59,212 nt of DNA from Nostocales cyanobacterium (GTDB taxonomy: Bacteria; Cyanobacteriota; Cyanobacteriia; Cyanobacteriales; Nostocaceae), in contig RDXV01000008.1 in NCBI GenBank assembly GCA_004292695.1, positions 1 to 59,212 on the forward strand. The letters are read 5' to 3'. A program made the position numbers and the translations under genes. Position 1 is the first letter of the stretch, and every line of letters starts with the position of its first letter. The notes under the pieces are model-generated. The model worked only from the letters and a program-made list of their open reading frames with translations, was not told the origin of the DNA and did not search any database. Shown piece after piece: positions 33,012 to 42,147 of the stretch.

Positions 33012-34127
33012 ATGCCGATATTTTCCTCAAAAAAACAGTCTCCAGAACCTGACAAACAGCCAAAACAGCACCGGAGGTCGGTTAAAGATTCTTCTCAACC
33101 AACATCTACTCAGGAAAATATACTGCAACCGGAAGCAGCTATTGATGAAGAAGGTAAGCAGGAAGAAAGTATCAGACCTCAGAAGTTTGCAGATTATATT
33201 GGTCAGAAAGATTTAAAAGATGTATTAGATATTGCTATTAAAGCGGCAAAGTCTAGGGGTGAAGTCATGGATCATTTACTTTTATATGGTCCGCCTGGTT
33301 TGGGTAAAACCACAATGGCAATGATTTTAGCGTCAGAAATGGGAGTAAATTATAAAATTACCAGCGCCCCAGCTTTGGAACGTCCCAGGGATATTGTCGG
33401 TATATTGGTCAATTTAAAACCTGGTGATGTGCTGTTTATTGATGAAATTCACCGACTGTCCCGAATGACTGAGGAAATTTTATACCCAGCAATGGAAGAT
33501 TATCGTTTAGATATTACTGTGGGTAAGGGTTCGAGTGCGAGAACCAGAAGTATACCCTTATCTAAATTTACCTTAGTGGGAGCGACAACCCGTGTGGGGG
33601 CGTTAACTTCACCTTTACGCGATCGCTTTGGGTTAGTGCAAAAACTGCGATTTTACGAAGTTGACGAACTCAGTAAAATTGTGTTGCGTAGTGCAGAATT
33701 GTTACAAACTCCGGTTAACTCAGAAGGTGCGACAGAAATCGCTAAACGTTCACGGGGAACACCGAGAATTGCAAATAGACTACTAAAGCGAGTACGTGAT
33801 TATGCGGAAGTAAAATCATTTAAAAATATTGATCAACCCATTGCAGCGGAAGCATTACAACTATTCCAAGTAGATCCTTGTGGGTTGGATTGGACAGATA
33901 GAAAAATGCTCAGTGTAATTATTGAAAACTTTAATGGTGGTCCAGTGGGTTTAGAAACTCTGGCCGCTGCGACGGGGGAAGATACCCAAACTATAGAAGA
34001 AGTTTATGAACCCTATTTAATGCAGATTGGTTATTTAAGCAGAACTCCAAGAGGTAGAGTTGCGACAAAAGCAGCTTATCAACACATGGGTTTTAAACCG
34101 CCTAATGAACAGTTATCTTTGTTGTAA
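33012..34127 (+). CDS. ruvB: Holliday junction helicase RuvB
   Basis: RuvB is the hexameric AAA+ motor that drives branch migration with RuvA in recombination. The 371 residues show Walker [10 protein letters not shown] at about 93-101, Walker [11 protein letters not shown], sensor [18 protein letters not shown], and the C-terminal winged helix [21 protein letters not shown]. The first 50 residues are a charged, Gln/Pro-rich extension beyond the bacterial core. The start lies 5 bp after a heptamer repeat array with no clear ribosome site. Confidence 0.97.
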   Translation: MPIFSSKKQSPEPDKQPKQHRRSVKDSSQPTSTQENILQPEAAIDEEGKQEESIRPQKFADYIGQKDLKDVLDIAIKAAKSRGEVMDHLLLYGPPGLGKTTMAMILASEMGVNYKITSAPALERPRDIVGILVNLKPGDVLFIDEIHRLSRMTEEILYPAMEDYRLDITVGKGSSARTRSIPLSKFTLVGATTRVGALTSPLRDRFGLVQKLRFYEVDELSKIVLRSAELLQTPVNSEGATEIAKRSRGTPRIANRLLKRVRDYAEVKSFKNIDQPIAAEALQLFQVDPCGLDWTDRKMLSVIIENFNGGPVGLETLAAATGEDTQTIEEVYEPYLMQIGYLSRTPRGRVATKAAYQHMGFKPPNEQLSLL

Positions 34128-34163
34128 CTGGGGACTGGGGACTGGGGACTGGGGACTGGGGAC
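34128..34163. repeat. GGGGACT short tandem repeat
   Basis: Nearly five copies of GGGGACT begin right after the ruvB stop codon. Confidence 0.85.
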
Positions 34164-34194
34164 AGAATATATAGATAGAGATCGCCAGATCGCC

Positions 34195-34241
34195 AGGGAA
34201 TAAATTCCCTGTCTAAAAGCAAAAGTCGGTTAAAACCGACT
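34195..34241 (+). terminator. Two hairpins downstream of ruvB
   Basis: The perfect palindromes AGGGAAT-AA-ATTCCCT (34195-34210) and AGTCGGTT-AA-AACCGACT (34224-34241) follow each other about 70-110 nt past the ruvB stop. They could end the ruvB transcript, although no long U-run follows. The second resembles a dispersed cyanobacterial palindrome. Confidence 0.5.
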
Positions 34242-34340
34242 AGAAATATATTATTGAACTCCTGAACTGAAAATTAATGATACTTTGTGGTGATTTTGTA
34301 TTATAGTTATGCAAACTCAATTTTTGAGGTGCATAGATAT

Positions 34341-35210
34341 ATGTTAACTACCAATTCAATGAAATCACATCCTCTTGATAATGGGATGAAAGTTTTTTGT
34401 CTGCAACCAGATGAGGTACAGTTAACTTATCAGGAAGTACAGAATTATTTAAAATATGGCATTGAATTAAAAGCAGGTGATACAGTTTTTGATATTGGTG
34501 CAAATATTGGATTATTTACAGTTTGGTTATCTCATAAATTTCAGGGAGAAATTAATATTTACAGTTTTGAACCCATCCCAGAAATTTATCAAGTATTAAA
34601 TGCTAATGTCCAGAGTTTAAACAATTTCAATAATAGCCAAAATTATCAAACTTATCAAACTTATCAAAAGCAAAATGCGAAAGTTTTTAATTGTGGACTA
34701 GCTGAAAAATCTGGTGATTTTACATTTACCTATTATCCAAAAATGTCTGTAGGTTCTACAGCATATCCAATGAACCAAGCGGAAATAAATGAATGGCAAA
34801 ATTTGAGTGTGGAAAATATCCAAAATTTCCCTCCTCCGATTTGTTATTTACAATATTTACCATCTTTTTTGCTGAAGATGATTATTCAGTATAAGTTAAA
34901 TACTGGGTTTCAAGGTAAACAAGTTACTTGTCAATTAAAAACTGTATCACAAATTATTGAAGAATCCCAAATTGAAAAAATTGATTTATTGAAAGTAGAT
35001 GTAGAAAAGAGTGAGTTAGATGTATTATTAGGGATTGAAAATAAAGATTGGGGGAAAATTAAACAGGTATTTGTAGAGGTTCATGATATCAATGATCGAG
35101 TAGTTCAAATTAGTGATTTACTGAAAAATCAAGGATTTGCAAATATTAAAGTTGAACAGGAAGCAATTCTCAATGGTTCTGATATTTTCAGTTTATATGC
35201 TTGGAGATAG
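34341..35210 (+). CDS. FkbM family methyltransferase
   Basis: This SAM-dependent methyltransferase of about 289 residues is of the FkbM family, which methylates hydroxyls of sugars or secondary metabolites. Motif I is DTVFDIGANIGLFTVWLS. The family segments EPIPEIYQVLNANV and KIDLLKVDVEKSELDVLLGI follow, and the end is strand-like. ATG 34341 is chosen because GAGGTG lies about 10 nt upstream; the frame is open to GTG 34287. The coding region contains an in-frame 9-bp repeat giving YQTYQTYQ. No partner gene is nearby. Confidence 0.85.
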   Translation: MLTTNSMKSHPLDNGMKVFCLQPDEVQLTYQEVQNYLKYGIELKAGDTVFDIGANIGLFTVWLSHKFQGEINIYSFEPIPEIYQVLNANVQSLNNFNNSQNYQTYQTYQKQNAKVFNCGLAEKSGDFTFTYYPKMSVGSTAYPMNQAEINEWQNLSVENIQNFPPPICYLQYLPSFLLKMIIQYKLNTGFQGKQVTCQLKTVSQIIEESQIEKIDLLKVDVEKSELDVLLGIENKDWGKIKQVFVEVHDINDRVVQISDLLKNQGFANIKVEQEAILNGSDIFSLYAWR

Positions 35211-35519
35211 GTAATTTAAGATGTAAGAAGTCAGGAGTCAGAAGTCAGGAGTCAGAATATTTGATAAATTAATAGATAATCAATCATTGATTTTTGATTG
35301 AACTCTGAAAAATCTGATTAATTACTTGAAAAATAAATTACAAAATCAGATCCCAGACTTTTTGAAGGAGTCGGGTATCTATATACAGCAGTTTCCACGT
35401 AAATGAGGTACAAATTTACATCACAAAACCTTATACCAAAAGGATTTTCAAGCTGATAGCTGACCGCTGATAGCTGAAAGCTGCTGTATATGTTTTATAT
35501 TTTTATCATTCAATTTTGA
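35211..35519. other. Spacer with short repeats and a MITE-like element
   Basis: No gene is seen here. It contains AGTCAGGAGTCAGA repeats at about 35227-35257 and the inverted-repeat element at 35381-35491. Confidence 0.6.
35381..35491. mobile_element. MITE-like element with 11-bp inverted repeats
   Basis: ATATACAGCAG at 35381-35391 and its exact complement CTGCTGTATAT at 35481-35491 bound a 111-bp non-coding element. Its right part carries direct repeats of GCTGATAGCTGA. Size and perfect ends fit a miniature inverted-repeat element; no transposase is nearby. Confidence 0.65.
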
Positions 35520-36302
35520 TTATTCAGCGTCTTTTTTCTGTCCTTGTTTTTGAACTGCTTCTGATAAATTTTTAGCTAACATGATAAAATCAGAAGGTAA
35601 CATTAATAATGTGGTTGTGTTATTTTCTGCACCTATTTCTGTGAGCATTTGTAAACGCCGTAATTCTAAAGCTGCGGGAGTTTGGGCAATTAATTCTGAT
35701 GCTTCTGCTAGTTTAATTGATGCTTCTTGTTCTGCTGCTGCTTTAATAATTCTAGCGCGTTTTTCTCTGACTGCTTCTGCTTCTTTGGCCATTGCACGCT
35801 GCATAGATTGAGGAATTTCTACATCTTTCATTTCTACTCTTTCAATGACTATTCCCCAAGGTTCGGTAATTTCATCCACGATTTCTTGGACTTTATCATT
35901 GATTTTATCACGGTTTTGTAAAACATCATCTAAAATGTTTTGTCCCACTACATTTCTTAATGTTGTGAGTGCGGTTTGATAAACTGCAAGTTGATAATTT
36001 TCAACTTTATTTATTGCTAAAGTGGGGTTGAGAATACGATAATAAAGTACAGCATTCACGCGAATTGTAACACTATCTGCGGTGACGGTTTCTTGTGGTT
36101 CAATATTCACGGTTTTGGTGCGAATATCTACTTGGGTTTTTTGATCAATAACTGGAATAACCCAATATAAACCAGGTCCACGTACTCCGTTAATTCTCCC
36201 TAAGCGGAAAATTACTCCACGTTCATATTCCCGATCTAGTTTTAAACCTGCTGCTGTTAGAAATATAAAGAAACCTAAGACGATAGGGGTAATAGCTTCC
36301 AT
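35520..36302 (-). CDS. Slipin (stomatin/SPFH family) protein
   Basis: This 260-residue protein begins with a hydrophobic anchor (TPIVLGFFIFLTAAG). An SPFH/stomatin domain follows: ERGVIFRLGRINGVRGPGLYWVIP, then DSVTIRVNAVLYYRI and NILDDVLQNRDKIN. The C-terminal helix (EAVREKRARIIKAAAEQEAS) is the oligomerisation coiled coil. Slipins organise membrane microdomains and often work with NfeD, which is not present here. ATG at 36302. It is alone on the minus strand. Confidence 0.92.
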   Translation of the reverse strand: MEAITPIVLGFFIFLTAAGLKLDREYERGVIFRLGRINGVRGPGLYWVIPVIDQKTQVDIRTKTVNIEPQETVTADSVTIRVNAVLYYRILNPTLAINKVENYQLAVYQTALTTLRNVVGQNILDDVLQNRDKINDKVQEIVDEITEPWGIVIERVEMKDVEIPQSMQRAMAKEAEAVREKRARIIKAAAEQEASIKLAEASELIAQTPAALELRRLQMLTEIGAENNTTTLLMLPSDFIMLAKNLSEAVQKQGQKKDAE

Positions 36303-36621
36303 TGTTAGTTTATGTTTGATTTAGTTAATGTTATATTTAGGGGTTGCAGAGAAAGTCTTTTGATGGGGAAAGGGAATAGGGAATAGGGAATAGTTCCAGC
36401 TATCCGTTCAAATATCTTGTACCTATTTTCTAATTTTCTATCTTTAACCTTTGATATATATAGGTTTTACGTTTCTTCAGCAAACCCTATTTATATTTTA
36501 GGTGGGAAAAAATATATTAAGGTTTAAGTATTAAGTAAAGCAATAAAATTTTACAAAATTACACTCACACTGACTTATTTTAGCTGACTGCTGATTATTG
36601 ATAGTTGATTACTGGATGTAA
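36303..36621. other. Gene-free spacer
   Basis: It contains three GGGAATA heptamers at about 36372-36392 and AT-rich DNA. No gene or RNA was recognised. Confidence 0.55.
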
Positions 36622-37185
36622 TTAAATTAATTCTGCTTCTATAAATAATTGATTTACTGTTAATTCCAATCCTGGTAATAATTCATCAATAATTAATTGA
36701 TCATCGGTGTAAAGTTGAATTTCGTTATTTAATGAACAAGTTCTGATGGTTTTCGCTGTTGGTTCTAGTATCCAAACTCTAGCTACTCCTGCTGTTAAAT
36801 AATCTTGTGCTTTATCTATAAATTCTTCTAAAGTTTGACCAGGAGAAATAATTTCAATTACTAATTCTGGAGGTACTGGACAAGCTTCGTTATCTTGCCA
36901 AGTTTTGGGTAGACGTTGATAGGAAATATAGGTTAAATCGGGAACTGGACACCAATCTTTACCTTGACGTTTTAAAATAATTGCCCATTCGGGAACTACT
37001 CGACCTTTACCTTTACACCATTTATGAATTAATAAACATAAAGTTAGCTGTAAATTAGAATGATAATATTTAGGTGACACTTTGGGTAGTGCATGATCAT
37101 CAACAAATTCATAGTTTACATCTTGTGTGCAGAGGTTGAGAAATTCTGTTAAAGTTAGTTTTTGATCTGTGGTTGCTTTTACCAT
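36622..37185 (-). CDS. Uma2 family (DUF820) endonuclease-fold protein
   Basis: This 187-residue protein belongs to the Uma2/DUF820 family, PD-(D/E)XK-fold proteins greatly expanded in cyanobacteria with no settled function. Visible features are YEFVDDHALPKVSP, the metal-site run PVPDLTYIS, then PPELVIEIISPGQTLEEFIDKAQDYLTAGVARVWILEP. All the family's acidic positions are present. ATG 37185. Monocistronic, divergent from the TPR gene. Confidence 0.9.
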   Translation of the reverse strand: MVKATTDQKLTLTEFLNLCTQDVNYEFVDDHALPKVSPKYYHSNLQLTLCLLIHKWCKGKGRVVPEWAIILKRQGKDWCPVPDLTYISYQRLPKTWQDNEACPVPPELVIEIISPGQTLEEFIDKAQDYLTAGVARVWILEPTAKTIRTCSLNNEIQLYTDDQLIIDELLPGLELTVNQLFIEAELI

Positions 37186-37295
37186 AGAAATGTACCATCA
37201 TTTACTATTTATAATTTTATAATAATTTGAAAAATATTCCCTAATAGCTATTATCTGCTATATCATTAGTTCTGTTGCATAAAACGGAATGTTAA

Positions 37296-38096
37296 ATGAT
37301 TAAAATAATCTGTATTTTCCTGAGTTTATTACTGACCTTTGGTGTTTGTACACCTGTGATGGCACAAACTCAAACACTCACCCCAGAAGAGATACAATTG
37401 GGGGAAGAATTGACAAATCGAGCATTTGCGGCGACAGATGAGGGTGATTTTGCGACAGCGGAAAAATTTTGGACAGAAATTATTGAAAAATTCCCTAGTA
37501 ATCCGGCAATATGGAGTAATCGCGGGAATTCGCGGGTAAGTCAGAATAAGTTAGAAGCGGCTTTAGAAGATTATAACAAAGCTATTGAATTAGCGCCGGA
37601 TGTGACTGATCCTTATTTGAATCGCGGTACAGCGTTGGAAGGTTTGGGAAGATGGGAAGAGGCGATCGCCGACTATAATCATGTTTTAGAATTAGATCCT
37701 AAAGATGCGATGGCCTATAATAACCGGGGTAATGCAGAAGCTGGTTTAGGAAAATGGGAACAGGCGATCGCAGATTATCGAAAAGCTACAGAAATAGCAC
37801 CTAATTTTGCTTTTTCCCGTGCTAATTATGCCTTAGCACTATATGAAACAGGTAAAACAGAAGAAGCAATTCGTGAAATGCGGAATATAGTCCGTAAATA
37901 TCCTAGATTTGCAGATATGCGTGCTGCTTTAACCGCTGCATATTGGGTAGGAGGAAATAAAGGAGAAGCGGAAAGTAACTGGGTAGCAGCTTACGGTTTA
38001 GATATTCGGTATAAAGACATGAACTGGGTACAAAATATCCGTCGTTGGCCTCCCAGTATGGTAGCAGCATTGGATAAGTTTTTGAAATTACAATAG
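37296..38096 (+). CDS. Exported TPR repeat protein
   Basis: This 266-residue protein has a signal peptide (IICIFLSLLLTFGVCTPVMA) and at least four TPR units from about residue 45 to 195: ATAEKFWTEIIEKFPSNPAIWSNRG, LEAALEDYNKAIELAPDVTDPYLNRG, WEEAIADYNHVLELDPKDAMAYNNRG and WEQAIADYRKATEIAPN. TPR proteins are assembly scaffolds; homologues in thylakoids help photosystem biogenesis, but this one's partner is unknown. The C-terminal 70 residues (WVGGNKGEAESNWVAAYGLD) are conserved-looking. Probably lumenal or periplasmic. Confidence 0.85.
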   Translation: MIKIICIFLSLLLTFGVCTPVMAQTQTLTPEEIQLGEELTNRAFAATDEGDFATAEKFWTEIIEKFPSNPAIWSNRGNSRVSQNKLEAALEDYNKAIELAPDVTDPYLNRGTALEGLGRWEEAIADYNHVLELDPKDAMAYNNRGNAEAGLGKWEQAIADYRKATEIAPNFAFSRANYALALYETGKTEEAIREMRNIVRKYPRFADMRAALTAAYWVGGNKGEAESNWVAAYGLDIRYKDMNWVQNIRRWPPSMVAALDKFLKLQ

Positions 38097-38203
38097 ACGA
38101 CTGTGACAAAAATACCTAGTCAGTAAACTATGTTACTTGTTATTTGGTGTACATTACCAGTTATGGTAATTCACCAAAGACACTGACTTAGTTATAGGTT
38201 AAT

Positions 38204-38410
38204 ATGTGCCGAAATGGTGTCATTGTCATAGTTTCTGCAATTTCTCCCTATCGAGAAATTAGGGAAGAAGTAAAAAACAGAATTGGTGATTTTTTAGAAG
38301 TTTACGTTAATTCACCCTTAGCAGTTTGTGAAAAAAGAGATGTGAAAGGTTTGTACAAAAAAGCCAGAAATGGGGAAATTAAGAACTTTACGAACATCAT
38401 TTCACCTTGA
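38204..38410 (+). pseudogene. cysC: Remnant of adenylylsulfate kinase
   Basis: The 68-residue frame matches the middle of APS kinase: [21 protein letters not shown], then [31 protein letters not shown]. The N-terminal third with the P-loop (GxxGxGKS) and the C-terminal end are absent, and no remnant of them is readable upstream or downstream. A complete family member has about 170-200 residues. It therefore cannot bind ATP and is most likely a decayed or partly copied gene. Its reading frame and wording are still well preserved, suggesting recent loss. HIP1 octamers follow it immediately. Confidence 0.85.
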
Positions 38411-38558
38411 GGCGATCGCCACCAATACAGTATTTAACACTGTTCCTTGGTAAAAAAAGCGATCGCTTAACTTTTGCTTCACTATTCCCTTATGTATAAA
38501 TATTTTGGTATAAAGTTATATCAAATTCATAAATAAAAAATAACAAAACAAGAATAAT

Positions 38559-39830
38559 ATGACTCATTACGGCTTAATTTGTCCAGCCACCACTGGACAC
38601 TTGAACACAATATTACCTCTAGGTAAAGAATTACAACAGCGCGGCCATCGTGTCACATTAATAGGTGTTCCTGATGCACAACCCAAAGCACAAGCAGCCG
38701 GTTTAGAATTTCAAGTCATTGGTGAATCAGAATGTCCCCCAGGTTCAACAGCGGAAACTTTAGCAAAATTAGGTGAATTATCTGGACAGGAAGCATTAGA
38801 ATACACTATCAAAATTTTTACAGCCAAGATAAATATTGAATTTAGAGACATTCCCAAAATTGTCAAAAATACAGGTATAGAAGCACTATTAATAGATCAG
38901 ACACTTGCAGAAGGAGGTACTATTGCAGAAATTTGTGGAATACCTTTTATTACTATTTGTAGTGCAGTAGTTTTAAATCGAGAACCTAGTGTTCCACCAT
39001 TCATGACCAATTGGAATTATAACCCATCATGGTTGGGAATACTGCGGAATAAATTGGGTTATAAATTATTAAATAAAGCAACTAAACCAATTACAGAATT
39101 AATAGAAAAATACCGTCAAGAAAATAATTTACCTGCTTATGATAAAGTTAATAGTCGTTATTCCCCACTAGCGCAAATTAGTCAACAACCAGCGGAATTA
39201 GAATTTCCCAGAGAAAATTTACCCCAATGGTTTCATTTTACAGGACCATATCACAATTCTATAGGTCGGGAAGTACCCGATTTTCCCTTTGATAAATTAA
39301 CAGGACAACCCTTAATTTATGCTTCACTGGGAACTTTGCAAAATCGCTTATTACCAGTTTTTAGAACTATAGCTGAAGCGTGCCAAGATTTAGATGCACA
39401 ATTAGTAATTTCTTTAGGTGGTTCAGCCGATCCTCAAGTTCTCCAAGGACTATCTGGAAATCCTTTAGTAGTGCGTTATGCACCCCAATTACAACTATTA
39501 GAAAAAGCCGATCTCACCATTACTCATGCAGGACTAAATACCACATTAGAATGTTTAACAAATGGTGTACCAATGGTAGCCATTCCCATTGCTAATGATC
39601 AACCAGGAGTAGCATCTAGAATAGTGTGGTCAGGATGTGGAGAAGCTATTCCCGTTAAAAAAGTGAATGTGAATAATTTGCGGAAAGCAATTACAAAAGT
39701 CCTCACAGAAGAATCTTATAACAAGAATGCTCTTAGGTTACAGACTGCAATTCAAAAATCAGGGGGAGTTAAACAAGCAATTGATATTATAGAACAGGCT
39801 ATATCTACTGGTAAACCTGTTTTGAAATAG
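38559..39830 (+). CDS. Glycosyltransferase, GT1/MGT family
   Basis: This 423-residue enzyme is of the UDP-glycosyltransferase GT-B type. The N-terminal PATTGHLNTILPLGKELQQRGHRVTLIG is the acceptor-domain signature; the C-terminal YAPQLQLLEKADLTITHAGLNTTLECLTNGVPMVAIPIANDQPG is the sugar-nucleotide site. The family includes macrolide and zeaxanthin (CrtX) glycosyltransferases; a carotenoid or other lipid-like acceptor is possible but not shown. No signal peptide. It is read alone, 148 nt after the cysC remnant. Confidence 0.88.
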   Translation: MTHYGLICPATTGHLNTILPLGKELQQRGHRVTLIGVPDAQPKAQAAGLEFQVIGESECPPGSTAETLAKLGELSGQEALEYTIKIFTAKINIEFRDIPKIVKNTGIEALLIDQTLAEGGTIAEICGIPFITICSAVVLNREPSVPPFMTNWNYNPSWLGILRNKLGYKLLNKATKPITELIEKYRQENNLPAYDKVNSRYSPLAQISQQPAELEFPRENLPQWFHFTGPYHNSIGREVPDFPFDKLTGQPLIYASLGTLQNRLLPVFRTIAEACQDLDAQLVISLGGSADPQVLQGLSGNPLVVRYAPQLQLLEKADLTITHAGLNTTLECLTNGVPMVAIPIANDQPGVASRIVWSGCGEAIPVKKVNVNNLRKAITKVLTEESYNKNALRLQTAIQKSGGVKQAIDIIEQAISTGKPVLK

Positions 39831-40068
39831 AAATCAAATATAAATTTGAATTGATCATAGTGCTTGTTGAACAGCAAAAAAATCAAGTTAAATAATAGAT
39901 TTATGAAATCAATCTTTAGAAAACTGGGTTTAGTTGAAAAGTGGATGGAATTAGGCCACGAATAATGGCATGAGGATTTTATATTACAAAACTGAAAAAA
40001 TTTGTGCGTTAGCGTAGCTTACCACAGGTATTACCTATTGTGATAAAAGCACGCGATCGCACATTCAA

Positions 40069-40866
40069 CTATTCCCACCCCAAAATTTCCTCTGGTGTCA
40101 ATTCCTGCACATTATTAAATACTACCTTTGCACCCGCACTGAGCAAAGTCTCAGTATAAGCATCCCGACGTTCTACCGTTCCCTGAACATGAGGTGGTAA
40201 AACTCCCACACCCACCCATGTACGAGAACTATCTAAACTTCTGGCTTTTTCCACAGTGTGCATATCTGCAACGGTATCACCCACATAAATCACAATTTCT
40301 TTTTTCTCACCACCATTTTCTAATAATTCAATCGTTGCAAATAATCCCGTAGGATCAGGTTTACCCGGTGCATCTTCCATCGCAATTAAAACCGGAGATT
40401 TTAAACCTAAACGTCTTTCTAAAATATAACTTGCAGAACCGCGAGTAGCACCACTAAAAAATCCCCAACTCATACCAGCTTGAGTGAGTAATTCTAAATA
40501 GCTTGGTTGTAATAATAAAGGTTCGTGACAAATATAACCATTCCAATTTATCGGATCTGTTCCCCGATAACGAGATTGAAAATAAGCAACAACATCTTCA
40601 TAACTTAATTCTATTTCTTCCCTGGTTTTTCCTTGACTAACAAAATATCTGTAAATTAATTCTTGAGAACCTTCCCAATCATTATTCCAAATTCCCTCAG
40701 ACTTGAGATTATCAATATCTACATCTGAAGGACGATAACCTTGATTTGTAAAATGTTCTACAGTATCTGCTAACGCGCGACGATAAGAACCGCCCACATC
40801 ACGAATCACACCATCAATATCAAAAACAACTACTATATTTTTTTGTTGGTTAACAGTCATAGTCAA
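40069..40866 (-). CDS. HAD superfamily phosphatase (TIGR01548 type)
   Basis: This 265-residue HAD hydrolase has motif I VVFDIDGVIRDVGGSYRRAL near residues 12-31, motif II WGFFSGATRGSA, motif III Lys in APGKPDP and motif IV IYVGDTVADMHTV. The wording fits a HAD-IA subgroup common in cyanobacteria. Substrate unknown; small phosphorylated metabolites are usual. ATG 40866. Monocistronic. Confidence 0.87.
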   Translation of the reverse strand: MTMTVNQQKNIVVVFDIDGVIRDVGGSYRRALADTVEHFTNQGYRPSDVDIDNLKSEGIWNNDWEGSQELIYRYFVSQGKTREEIELSYEDVVAYFQSRYRGTDPINWNGYICHEPLLLQPSYLELLTQAGMSWGFFSGATRGSASYILERRLGLKSPVLIAMEDAPGKPDPTGLFATIELLENGGEKKEIVIYVGDTVADMHTVEKARSLDSSRTWVGVGVLPPHVQGTVERRDAYTETLLSAGAKVVFNNVQELTPEEILGWE

Positions 40867-41225
40867 TAAATGTCTTTAAGAATTTAACCATAATTAACCA
40901 CATATTTTCATCAAAAAGCAAGATGATCAAAAAAAATTATCTCTCTGAAACCTCCCAATAGACTGGATATTAACAAATATCATGGCTGTGCTGTGATCCC
41001 ATCCTTGACCTGATATCAACGATTAGTTATAGGATAGTAAAACCGGGGATCGCTATTTTCTCCTTTCCTGTGAACCAAAAACAAGTAAAAATGTATGCAC
41101 TTAATCTTGCTCAGTTCAGTACATCAAGATTAATTTCCTAGTGAAAACTAGAGGTAGGGGGTACAACCCCTGGTATCATAGTTACTTGGAAACAAAAAAT
41201 ACACAATTACGGAGGTGCATGATCT
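40867..41225. other. Divergent promoter region, no gene
   Basis: This 359-bp spacer separates the HAD gene (minus) from the Tyr-rich membrane protein (plus). It ends in a strong ribosome site GGAGGTG (41211-41217). A small GGGG-TACAA-CCCC hairpin lies near 41157-41169, in the leader of the plus-strand gene. I see no RNA gene. Confidence 0.55.
41211..41217 (+). promoter_or_regulatory. Ribosome binding site GGAGGTG
   Basis: It lies 8 nt before the ATG at 41226. An out-of-frame ATG at 41219 lies between the two, so spacing favours 41226. Confidence 0.75.
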
Positions 41226-41828
41226 ATGTTCAGGAGTAACACTAGAAGACAATTAACCTATTACCCTGATAAACAATCGGGGTATTTAGCACATTATCAA
41301 AGGAGAGCATTAACTTACTATCCACAAAGAAAAATCAGCTATTACCAGACTCAAAAATTCAGCTATTATCATTTAATTGCTGCATTTGTTTTAGGACTGA
41401 TAGGAGGATTTCTGATCAACAACTTGTATCAACATCATCGTTATCAGAACTTACTTGCATCAGCAGATGTAGTTTCAGAAAATAGGGCTGTAAATCTAAA
41501 AAACGTCGCTAATGTCGCTGATACGATCATCAAAATAGATAAACAAACAGCCTTTAATTCTGTGTGGAACTTACCACAGGTACAACGCAAAGCCAAAGAA
41601 ATTGAAAATCTTTCTAAGGGTGCAATCGGCGTTTCTGCAACTGTAGACAGTTATCCTAGTGCAGATAAACCTTTCTATATAGTTAAAGTCTTTGAAAAAC
41701 ATCCAGATCAAACCACAAGTCCAGTTTACTGGTTTCGTGTATCTAGTTATAGTGGGGTAATTCAACCTTTGGATTTAGTAGAAAATCAGTACATAGACAT
41801 AGAAAAATGGAATCCTGACGGACGTTGA
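41226..41828 (+). CDS. Membrane protein with Tyr-rich N-terminus
   Basis: An unrecognised 200-residue protein. Residues 1-48 carry a repeated aromatic motif of the form [LI]-[TS]-Y-Y with basic residues between (QLTYYPDK, ALTYYPQRK, ISYYQTQK, FSYYHL). One membrane span follows (about 50-68, LIAAFVLGLIGGFLINNLY), then an outer domain of about 130 residues with DKPFYIVKVFEKHPDQ and a final VYWFRVSSYSGVIQPLD strand pair. The start is set by the strong GGAGGTG site. The tail may be periplasmic and the Tyr-rich part cytoplasmic by the positive-inside rule. Confidence 0.68.
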   Translation: MFRSNTRRQLTYYPDKQSGYLAHYQRRALTYYPQRKISYYQTQKFSYYHLIAAFVLGLIGGFLINNLYQHHRYQNLLASADVVSENRAVNLKNVANVADTIIKIDKQTAFNSVWNLPQVQRKAKEIENLSKGAIGVSATVDSYPSADKPFYIVKVFEKHPDQTTSPVYWFRVSSYSGVIQPLDLVENQYIDIEKWNPDGR

Positions 41829-42147
41829 TAATTGAATCTTTACAACCCATCCAATTAACGCATATCCATAAAAAAACAGTAATAATCTATTCTCCTCCTT
41901 GCATTTTTCAGATACTTCTTTGAGTAAATTAAATCAAAAATTTTTGCTGATAAAGGGTGACATACTAACGCACCCATCATATATATCAACTACATGACAT
42001 CATTTTTTTAATCCAAAAATAACCTTTGTTTTAGAAATATCTTGGTTCTGATTCTATCAGCAGTTAATCTTACAACCCAACTTGACTGTAATGGGAGTAT
42101 TCTTGCTGTTTTTCGGTAGAATAACTAAAAACGCATTTTCAGAAAGT
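41829..42147. other. Spacer upstream of dapB
   Basis: No gene is seen. An open frame from 42082 runs into dapB but encodes a hydrophobic leader unlike DapB, so it is treated as untranslated. Confidence 0.5.

Noticed and set aside
39904-39963. Twenty-residue open frame after the glycosyltransferase
   Set aside because: Too short, no ribosome site, and not similar to any small protein I recognise.
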